Both the position numbers and the translations under genes were made by a program. From positions 1 to 5,701 of the forward strand of contig JAJZFO010000230.1 in NCBI GenBank assembly GCA_021805305.1: DNA of 5,701 nt, given 5' to 3'. The notes beneath the pieces were generated by a model. That model was not told where the DNA came from. It was given only the letters and a program-made list of their open reading frames with translations, and ran no database searches. This DNA comes from Actinomycetes bacterium (lineage in GTDB: Bacteria > Actinomycetota > Acidimicrobiia > Acidimicrobiales > RAAP-2). Numbering within the stretch: the stretch's first letter is position 1; each line of letters starts with the position of its first letter. Shown in pieces: positions 1-4,680 of the stretch.

Positions 1-331
1 CGCCGAAACCCTCGCCGATCGCCCAGACCATGACGGCCCAGACCACCGACGCCCCGAGCGCCACGCGAGAGAAGCGTCGCACGAGCAGACCCAGACCGAG
101 CAGGAACTGCGTGAGGACGAAACCGGCGTTGGCGAGCGCCGGGTGCCACGACACCAGATCGAGGGCGAGGTGCAGGGGCGCCGCCACCGGACTCGTCAGG
201 CCGTGACTGGCGGGAATCAGTGTCGCGGTGGCGAAGCGCGAGGTGAACATCGAGGGCTGGCACTGCAGCGCGCCGTCGAGGAGCCACAGGACGGCCAGGC
301 TGATCTGCAGTTGGCGGCGCGTCACGGGCAT
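1..331 (-). CDS. Small integral membrane protein of unknown function, N-terminal part (runs off the window)
   Basis: The first 110 residues are present; the C-terminus lies beyond position 1. The ATG at 331-329 is a good start because GGAGGGG lies just upstream (336-342 read on the minus strand), with its GGAG core 7 nt from the ATG. The protein begins MPVTRRQLQ and has three hydrophobic stretches: about residues 9-22 (containing LWLLDGALQ), 67-84 (a Leu/Gly-rich helix followed by RRFSR) and 90-107 (ending in the motif WAIGEGFG). This pattern recalls uncharacterised actinobacterial membrane proteins with an LWLLDGALQ-like first helix and a GEG motif. That resemblance is from memory and I cannot name a function. 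It lies downstream of the secreted-protein gene on the same strand, 86 bp from that gene's stop, with a strong hairpin between. No separate promoter is evident in the 22 bp between hairpin and start codon. Confidence 0.8.
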   Translation of the reverse strand, partial: MPVTRRQLQISLAVLWLLDGALQCQPSMFTSRFATATLIPASHGLTSPVAAPLHLALDLVSWHPALANAGFVLTQFLLGLGLLVRRFSRVALGASVVWAVMVWAIGEGFG

Positions 332-335
332 CTGA

Positions 336-342
336 CCCCTCC
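336..342 (-). promoter_or_regulatory. Ribosome binding site of the edge membrane-protein gene
   Basis: Read on the minus strand, this is GGAGGGG, with TCAG between it and the ATG. It is the main support for the start codon at 331. It begins only 11 bp after the edge of the 354-403 hairpin, so that fold could affect ribosome access or transcript supply. Confidence 0.7.
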
Positions 343-353
343 ACGAGCTCAAT

Positions 354-403
354 GCCGGGTCTCGACCACCGTCACCCTGTGGTGACGGTGGTCGAGACCC
401 GGC
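354..403 (-). terminator. Perfect 23-bp inverted repeat with a 4-nt loop; terminator or mRNA 3'-end hairpin
   Basis: The left arm is 354-376 (starting GCCGGGTCTC) and the right arm is 381-403 (ending GAGACCCGGC). They are perfectly complementary over 23 bp, with the loop CTGT at 377-380. The repeat starts 14 bp after the stop codon of the secreted-protein gene, which is where a terminator would sit. No T-run follows on either strand, so it is not a textbook intrinsic terminator; T-poor hairpins of this kind are common in high-GC actinobacteria. Each arm also contains a small internal inverted repeat (GGTC-TC-GACC and its mirror). Because the next gene's ribosome binding site follows almost at once, it could instead be an attenuator, a processing site or a protein-binding palindrome. 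Confidence 0.65.
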
Positions 404-417
404 TCATGGTCCCGGTA

Positions 418-1101
418 CTAGTTGACCGAGAAGTACAGGAACAAGTTGGTGGGGATGATGGGGGTGGTGAGCTTCTTGGCGACCTGCTGGTTCAAGAAGG
501 CGAACGACCGGTGCGCGTTGATCGCGTTCCATTCGCCCATGCTCGTCACGCCGACGACCTTGACGTCCCACCACTCGGCCTTACCGCCATTGGCGGTGGT
601 GATGAAGTGCTCGTGACCGGGGGTCGCGAAGTTCTTCAACGCGCCCGTGAGCTGGGCCGCCGTGAGCTGGGGGTAGAGACCCTTGAGGGCGGGCTCGAGT
701 CGGCTCAGGTCGATGGTCCCGGGGTGGTCGACGCAGGCGATCGCACTGGGGCATTCCATCGACATCGTGGGCACCGTGAAACCAAGGGGCACCGTGATGT
801 AGAGCGGGTCGTAGTTCATCGACGGCGACACCTTGAAGTTCGCTCCGGCCTCACAGCCCGTCGTCGCTGCCGAGGGCACGCGACGGTCGCAGAAGAAGCC
901 CTTGGAGTAGGTGAAACTCACCGTGTGGCCGTTGAAGAACGACTGGGTCATCCCGAACTCGTTGATGCCCACACCGCGCTGGGCGGCGTTGCTTTGCGTG
1001 GGGGCGGACGACGCCCCGGCCGCCACCATGCCGACGCCGCCCGCGGCGACGACGGCGAGGGATGCGACGAGCATCCTCGCTCGATTGGTCGAAATCTTCA
1101 T
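418..1101 (-). CDS. Secreted protein of unknown function with four cysteines and an HEH motif
   Basis: The product has 227 residues, starting at the ATG at 1101-1099. That start is preceded by GAGGAG (1108-1113 on the minus strand) at a 6-nt spacing. A start 27 bp further upstream is open but lacks such a site and would place acidic residues before the signal peptide. A Sec signal peptide is clear: the basic n-region MKISTNRAR, a hydrophobic core at about 10-29, and Ala-x-Ala cleavage options at about 30-40. No lipobox cysteine is present, so the product should be released or periplasmic-like rather than a lipoprotein. The mature part has Cys71, Cys83, Cys117 and Cys123, enough for two disulfides. 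It also has an HEH motif at 163-165, Trp177-Trp178, and a hydrophobic C-terminus with PTNLFLYF. I recognise no named domain. HEH could bind metal, but that is speculation. Confidence 0.85.
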   Translation of the reverse strand: MKISTNRARMLVASLAVVAAGGVGMVAAGASSAPTQSNAAQRGVGINEFGMTQSFFNGHTVSFTYSKGFFCDRRVPSAATTGCEAGANFKVSPSMNYDPLYITVPLGFTVPTMSMECPSAIACVDHPGTIDLSRLEPALKGLYPQLTAAQLTGALKNFATPGHEHFITTANGGKAEWWDVKVVGVTSMGEWNAINAHRSFAFLNQQVAKKLTTPIIPTNLFLYFSVN

Positions 1102-1107
1102 TGCAAT

Positions 1108-1113
1108 CTCCTC
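1108..1113 (-). promoter_or_regulatory. Ribosome binding site of the secreted-protein gene
   Basis: The sequence GAGGAG on the minus strand lies 6 nt before the ATG at 1101. This fixes the start so that the signal peptide begins MKIS rather than at the upstream in-frame codon at 1128. Confidence 0.75.
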
Positions 1114-1244
1114 TTCTTGCCCGACCACGTTGACCGGGACACATCTCTATTCGTCGCGGTGCCCGCTCACGGATGTCGAAGATCTGAGAATCTGTCGACG
1201 CCGACGTCGCGATCGCCACGCGCAACGTCCGAACCGCGGACACA

Positions 1245-1268
1245 CCGCGACGCCGCGACGCCGCGACG
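1245..1268. repeat. Three tandem copies of an 8-bp unit (CCGCGACG)
   Basis: CCGCGACG is repeated exactly at 1245-1252, 1253-1260 and 1261-1268, followed by a partial CG. It lies in the divergent spacer, about 155 bp before the reductase start. It may be replication slippage in GC-rich non-coding DNA, and nothing ties it to a regulator. Confidence 0.6.
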
Positions 1269-1410
1269 CGTGAGGGACTAGTCGTGCGCCGTCGATGCGG
1301 CGACGAATGCGGCGACTCGTTGGCGATGAGGAGGACCGCCCGACGAGGACGGCGTGCGACGCCGGGTGTCACTGCCACGTCATCGCGACGCGACGACCGC
1401 CACTTCTCGA

Positions 1411-1416
1411 TACGCT
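1411..1416 (+). promoter_or_regulatory. Putative -10 element for a leaderless reductase transcript
   Basis: TACGCT fits the TAnnnT form of actinobacterial -10 boxes and ends 6 bp before the A of the ATG at 1423. Transcription would therefore begin at or next to the start codon. No Shine-Dalgarno-like sequence precedes that ATG, which agrees with a leaderless mRNA. No convincing -35 hexamer is seen 16-19 bp upstream. Confidence 0.4.
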
Positions 1417-1422
1417 CAGAAC

Positions 1423-2451
1423 ATGGACACCTACCGCCCCTCCCCCGACCGCTACGACGCGATGACGTATCGCCGATGTGGTCGCAGTGGCATCATGCTT
1501 CCGGCGATCTCGCTGGGGCTCTGGCACAATTTCGGTGACGACCGACCCCTCGACACCCAGCGCGCCATCCTGCGGCGCGCCTTTGACCGCGGCGTCACGC
1601 ACTTCGACCTGGCGAACAACTACGGGCCGCCCTACGGCAGCGCCGAATCGAACTTCGGACGCGTTCTACGCGAGGACTTCGCCGCGCGGCGCGACGAACT
1701 CATCATCTCCACCAAGGCCGGCTGGGACATGTGGCCCGGTCCCTACGGCGACCTGGGTTCGCGCAAGTACCTCCTGGCGAGCCTCGACCAGAGCCTGCGC
1801 CGACTGGGCGTCGACTACGTCGACATCTTCTACCACCATCGCTTCGACCCGAGCACGCCGCTCGAGGAGACGCTGGGCGCCCTCGACAGCGCGGTGCGCC
1901 AGGGCAAGGCCCTCTACGTGGGGATCTCCTCGTACTCCGATGAACGCACCCGCGAGGCCGTGCGGATCCTGCGCGCAATGGGCACGCCGCTGCTCATCCA
2001 CCAGCCGTCGTACTCGATGCTCAATCGCTGGATCGAGAGTCGGCTCCTCGACGTGCTCGACACCGAGGGTGTGGGATGCATCGCCTTCTCCCCGCTCGCC
2101 CAGGGCATGCTCACCGGCAAGTACCTCGCCGGGATCCCCGAGGGATCGCGGGCGTCGCGCCACACGTCCTTGAGTGAGGACATGCTCAGCGACACGAACC
2201 TTCAACACGTGCGTCACCTCAATGACATCGCCACGCAACGCGGTCAGACGCTCTCGCAGCTGGCGCTGGCCTGGGCGCTTCGTGACCCTCGGGTGACGTC
2301 GGTGCTCATCGGCGCCAGTAGCGTGGCCCAACTCGACGAGAACCTCGACGCGCTGCACAACACCACCTTCTCGCCCGAGGAATTGGCGTTGATCGACACC
2401 TACGCGGTCGACGGTGGCATCGATCTCTGGCGGGGTCCCTCCACGAGCTAG
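1423..2451 (+). CDS. gpr: Aldo/keto reductase, L-glyceraldehyde 3-phosphate reductase type (YghZ/Gpr, AKR14-like)
   Basis: The product has 342 residues, close to the 346 of E. coli Gpr (YghZ, also annotated MgrA). It matches the remembered E. coli sequence in long blocks: YRRCGRSG near the N-terminus, SLGLWHNFG (30-38), HFDLANNYGPP (60-70), ELIISTKAG (92-100), MWPGPYG (103-109), SRKYLLASLDQSL (113-125) and LIHQPSY (191-197). The aldo/keto reductase tetrad is visible as Asp62, Tyr67, Lys98 and His139 (in FYHHR). The C-terminal cofactor segment IGASSVAQLDENL (297-309) indicates NADPH use. The family folds as a cytosolic TIM barrel and reduces L-glyceraldehyde 3-phosphate, with reported activity on methylglyoxal, so aldehyde detoxification is the likely role. 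I place the start at ATG 1423 because homology begins there (MDTYRPSPDRYDAM); the open frame upstream to 1354 is arginine-rich and unlike the family. The gene stands alone, convergent with tetR. Confidence 0.93.
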   Translation: MDTYRPSPDRYDAMTYRRCGRSGIMLPAISLGLWHNFGDDRPLDTQRAILRRAFDRGVTHFDLANNYGPPYGSAESNFGRVLREDFAARRDELIISTKAGWDMWPGPYGDLGSRKYLLASLDQSLRRLGVDYVDIFYHHRFDPSTPLEETLGALDSAVRQGKALYVGISSYSDERTREAVRILRAMGTPLLIHQPSYSMLNRWIESRLLDVLDTEGVGCIAFSPLAQGMLTGKYLAGIPEGSRASRHTSLSEDMLSDTNLQHVRHLNDIATQRGQTLSQLALAWALRDPRVTSVLIGASSVAQLDENLDALHNTTFSPEELALIDTYAVDGGIDLWRGPSTS

Positions 2452-2545
2452 ACGCTGTGGCGACGAAGTCGCGATCGTCGCGATCCTCACCCGCGGGCTA
2501 CCCGATACGCGGCGCCCGTGATGAAGTCATTCCAACATCACCTCG

Positions 2546-3178
2546 TCACGATGGCCCGAAGGCGAGTCCCGCCGTTGCACCGCGGGCGATCAATCTCGCG
2601 ACCCCGTCGATGAACGCGGGGGTGAGGGGAAGATGACCCTGGAGCAATCGGTGGTAGGCGGCACCATAGAGTGCGTCCATGATGACGTCGACGTCGGAGT
2701 CGGCGGCGACCTCACCGCGTTCGATGGCTCGCTCGATCATCACGCGGTGGCGCTCGCGGGCCGGACCCATCACGCGCTCGGCCCACCCCTTGGCGAGTTC
2801 TGGATCCACTTGGGCTTCGGCCACCAGACCCACCAGTGCGCGGCCCATCGGAGTTCCGACGACCGCCGTCGTCCAGTGCGACAGGGCATCGCGAAGATCG
2901 CCTTCGAAGGTGCCGGTGTCGGCCAAGGGCAGTTGGGCCAAGTAGTCGGCGAGGAACGCGTCGAGGGCGAGGGTCCCCTTGGTGCTCCATCGTCGATAGA
3001 TGGACGCCTTTCCGACTCCGGCGCGCGCGGCCACTTCTTCGATAGTCATGGCCTCGAGTCCGCGCTCGAACAACAGGGCCGCCGCCGCGACGAGGATGGC
3101 GTGGTCAACGTCGTCGCTGCGGGGGCGTCCGCGCTTCAGCGATCCTGAGGGCGTCTCGAGGGGCACGTTCTCAACCAT
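2546..3178 (-). CDS. TetR-family transcriptional repressor, probable local regulator of the divergent MFS transporter
   Basis: The product has 210 residues. After a short tail containing KRGRPRSDD (15-23) comes a TetR N-terminal DNA-binding domain at about 25-71. Its helix-turn-helix reads IEEVAARAGVGKASIYRRW (46-64). The remainder is the helical ligand-binding and dimerisation domain, and its layout resembles the Pfam TetR_C_11 type, by memory. Tyr- and His-containing segments such as ALYGAAYHRLLQGH (169-182) may line the pocket; the ligand cannot be inferred. The gene is divergent from the transporter, with 45 bp between start codons and a perfect palindrome in the gap, so repression of both genes, including itself, is the natural model. 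The ATG at 3178 has no proper ribosome binding site. A TATTTT box at 3186-3191 suggests a leaderless message. Confidence 0.93.
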   Translation of the reverse strand: MVENVPLETPSGSLKRGRPRSDDVDHAILVAAAALLFERGLEAMTIEEVAARAGVGKASIYRRWSTKGTLALDAFLADYLAQLPLADTGTFEGDLRDALSHWTTAVVGTPMGRALVGLVAEAQVDPELAKGWAERVMGPARERHRVMIERAIERGEVAADSDVDVIMDALYGAAYHRLLQGHLPLTPAFIDGVARLIARGATAGLAFGPS

Positions 3179-3185
3179 AACCTAT

Positions 3186-3191
3186 AAAATA
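3186..3191 (-). promoter_or_regulatory. Putative -10 element of the tetR promoter
   Basis: Read on the minus strand this is TATTTT, ending 7 bp before the ATG at 3178, which would give a leaderless or nearly leaderless message. It overlaps the outer edge of the operator palindrome at 3190-3191, so bound repressor would cover it. TTATTA at 3209-3214 (minus strand) is the correctly spaced but weak -35 position. Confidence 0.4.
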
Positions 3192-3210
3192 CGATACGTA
3201 ACGTATCGTA
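3190..3210. promoter_or_regulatory. Perfect palindromic operator for the TetR-family repressor
   Basis: The arm TACGATACGT (3190-3199) and its exact reverse complement ACGTATCGTA (3201-3210) flank a single central A at 3200. This gives a 21-bp site with 10-bp perfect arms. It occupies the middle of the 45-bp gap between the divergent tetR and MFS start codons, inside a strikingly AT-rich patch of an otherwise GC-rich window. TetR-family dimers typically bind inverted repeats of about this size in exactly this position. The site overlaps both proposed -10 boxes, so one bound repressor could shut off both promoters. Confidence 0.85.
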
Positions 3211-3215
3211 ATAAT
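3210..3215 (+). promoter_or_regulatory. Putative -10 element of the MFS transporter promoter
   Basis: AATAAT matches the TATAAT consensus at five of six positions and overlaps the right edge of the operator at 3210. It predicts a transcription start near 3222-3224, at or just before the proposed start codon. No good -35 hexamer is present at 3186-3193, which is compatible with a regulated or activator-independent weak promoter. Confidence 0.4.
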
Positions 3216-3223
3216 TCTAAGGG

Positions 3224-4609
3224 ATGGGAGACATCGTGCATCTACGTGACGACGCCAAGTACAGGATTTCACCGTTCGCGGACAACTGGCGGGCCCTGTC
3301 GACGGACTGGCCCTACCCCAGCAGGTTCGAACGTCACCGCCACCGGCGTCTCTGGCGAGGTCGTCTCACCTTTCGTAGCGGTTACTGGATCGTGGCGATG
3401 GCCCAGTTGATGACCATGGCCATGTCAGCGGTCCCCACCCCTCTCTACGTGCTGTATCAGCGCCGTGACCACTTCTCCTCGCCCGTGGTCTCGGTGATCT
3501 TCGCCGTCTACGCCGCGGGAGTGATCGCCAGCCTCTTCCTGGTCGGGCACGTGTCGGACTGGCTCGGGCGCCGTCGAGTCCTTGTGACCGGGCTGTACCT
3601 CAACGTCGCCAGCGCCTTCGTCTTCATCGTCGCCCCCACCCTCACCGGACTGCTCGTGGGCCGCGTCGTGTCAGGTATCTCCGTCGGGATGACCACGGCG
3701 ACCGCGACGGCGTACTTGGCGGAGTCGCACCAAAGGGCCCGACCTGAGGCATCGCCACGACGCGCGCAGATCGTCGCGATCGCGGTCAACCTAGGGGGCA
3801 TCGGCGTTGGACCACTGATCGCGGGAGTACTCGCCCAGTTCGCACCCGCGCCACTCGCTCTGCCCTACGTGGTGGTCGGCGTCACGTTGGCTCTCCTCGC
3901 GACCCTGGTACTGGCGACACCCGAGACCGTGGCGGTTGCCTCGCCGCGCCCGCGATGGCACCCCCAGCGCGTCGCCGTGCCACGGGAATCCCGAGGTCAA
4001 TTCGCAGCGGCGGTTCTCGCCGGCCTGGCGGCGTTCGCCGTCTACGGCGTATTCAGCTCGCTGGTCCCGGGGTTCATCGCCCACGCGATGGGTATCACTT
4101 CTCACGCCGTCGCGGGCGCCGTGGCCTTCAGCGTGTTCGCGTCGGGCGCACTGGCCCAAGTGGCGCTCTTCGCCCTCACCCCACGAGTGCTGCTGCGCAG
4201 CGGCCTTCCCCTCCTGCTCGCGGGCTTGACGTCTCTAGTCGTCGCGATGTGGGTGGCCGCACTGGCCGTCTTCGTGATCGGCACCGTGTTGACGGGCATC
4301 GGAGCTGGCCTGATCTTTCGCGGAGCGATGACGAGTGCCAACGAGAGCGCGCGGCCGGAGTTTCGCGCCGAGGTGCTGGCGGGCTTCTTCCTCGGTTCTT
4401 ACGTTGGACTTTCGGCCCCCGTCGTCACCCTCGGCGTCGCCCAGCGCTACGCGTCGCCACGTACGCTCCTGCTCGTCTTTTCCATCATCGTGGTGGCAGT
4501 CACGACATCGGCCGTCTGGTCGCTCGAGGCTCGTGACCCCCGACGAGGCTCCAGGCTCGCGACACGCGATTGTCCCGCGCCCCACGACGTCCCAACGATG
4601 GGTCGATAA
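3224..4609 (+). CDS. Major facilitator superfamily transporter, 12 helices, probable drug or metabolite exporter
   Basis: The product has 461 residues with about twelve hydrophobic segments: near 54-75, 88-108, 119-137, 142-163, 182-204, 212-232, 258-282, 296-317, 324-343, 345-366, 383-404 and 412-433. The MFS signature between helices 2 and 3 is intact as GHVSDWLGRRR (108-118), with the key Asp112 and a run of arginines. GISVGMTTATATAYLAE (151-167) covers helix 4 and its end. The substrate is unknown; pairing with a divergent TetR repressor favours efflux. The N-terminus is odd: about 50 hydrophilic, Arg/Trp-rich residues precede helix 1. The start is uncertain. ATG 3224 suits a leaderless message, while the in-frame GTG at 3236 has GGGAG (3226-3230) 5 nt upstream and would remove four residues. 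The C-terminal tail (435-461) is also hydrophilic. Confidence 0.9.
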   Translation: MGDIVHLRDDAKYRISPFADNWRALSTDWPYPSRFERHRHRRLWRGRLTFRSGYWIVAMAQLMTMAMSAVPTPLYVLYQRRDHFSSPVVSVIFAVYAAGVIASLFLVGHVSDWLGRRRVLVTGLYLNVASAFVFIVAPTLTGLLVGRVVSGISVGMTTATATAYLAESHQRARPEASPRRAQIVAIAVNLGGIGVGPLIAGVLAQFAPAPLALPYVVVGVTLALLATLVLATPETVAVASPRPRWHPQRVAVPRESRGQFAAAVLAGLAAFAVYGVFSSLVPGFIAHAMGITSHAVAGAVAFSVFASGALAQVALFALTPRVLLRSGLPLLLAGLTSLVVAMWVAALAVFVIGTVLTGIGAGLIFRGAMTSANESARPEFRAEVLAGFFLGSYVGLSAPVVTLGVAQRYASPRTLLLVFSIIVVAVTTSAVWSLEARDPRRGSRLATRDCPAPHDVPTMGR

Positions 4610-4651
4610 GGTGACGCGAAAGGGGGCAGACGACTCTCCCTGGCGTCACCT
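4609..4651. terminator. Bipartite hairpin between convergent genes, likely bidirectional terminator
   Basis: The outer arms AGGTGACGC (4609-4617) and GCGTCACCT (4643-4651) pair perfectly over 9 bp. Inside them AGGGGG (4621-4626) can pair with CTCCCT (4636-4641) with one G-T wobble, around a 9-nt loop. The structure starts at the last base of the transporter's stop codon and ends 30 bp before the stop of the convergent ATPase gene. It is therefore well placed to end both transcripts. There is no T-tract on either side. Confidence 0.6.
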
Positions 4652-4680
4652 CGCGCCGACCGACGAGGTATCCACCTTCA

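Larger units (their letters stand above)
1102..1422. other. Divergent intergenic region without a supported gene
   Basis: This 321-bp spacer separates the start codons of the secreted-protein gene (minus) and the aldo/keto reductase gene (plus), so it must carry both promoters. Open frames crossing it on both strands are arginine-rich, begin or end inside neighbouring genes and have no ribosome binding site, so I do not call any. On the plus side a -10-like TACGCT ends 6 bp before the reductase ATG. On the minus side a weak TAGAGA (1144-1149) is the only AT-rich hexamer near the secreted-protein gene, and I do not call it. The middle is dense in CGACG and CGCGA words, including three tandem copies of an 8-bp unit at 1245-1268. 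Confidence 0.6.

Noticed and set aside
1102..1128. Upstream in-frame start of the secreted-protein gene
   Set aside because: It would put an acidic stretch before the basic n-region of the signal peptide, and it ignores the well-placed GAGGAG site before ATG 1101.
1180..1194. AGATCT...ATCT near-palindrome upstream of the secreted-protein gene
   Set aside because: Only about 4 bp pair on each side, too weak for an operator claim.
1209..1216. GCGATCGC palindrome resembling the HIP1 octamer
   Set aside because: A single 8-bp palindrome is expected by chance in DNA this rich in CG and GATC words, and nothing else suggests a cyanobacterium.
352..1281. Long plus-strand open frame (309 residues) across the secreted-protein gene
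   Set aside because: It is antisense to a gene with a signal peptide and a strong ribosome binding site. Its product is His/Arg/Gly-rich low-complexity sequence typical of a shadow frame in GC-rich DNA.
851..1378. Minus-strand frame covering the divergent spacer and the start of the secreted-protein gene
   Set aside because: The product is arginine-rich with no domain-like pattern, and it overlaps the better-supported gene in another frame.
1354..1422. Upstream extension of the aldo/keto reductase
   Set aside because: The extra 23 residues are Arg/Thr-rich and unlike any family member. Homology to the Gpr family starts at ATG 1423.
1666..2490. Minus-strand frame (274 residues) opposite the reductase
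   Set aside because: It is the reverse-strand shadow of a strongly conserved enzyme gene, with no ribosome binding site and no recognisable fold.
2452..2545. Terminator between the convergent reductase and tetR genes
   Set aside because: Only short competing stems are present: 5-bp GCGAC/GTCGC at 2460-2472, GATCG/CGATC at 2473-2485, and 6-bp GTGATG/CATCAC at 2518-2541. A 9-bp tandem repeat lies at 2468-2485. None is strong enough to call.
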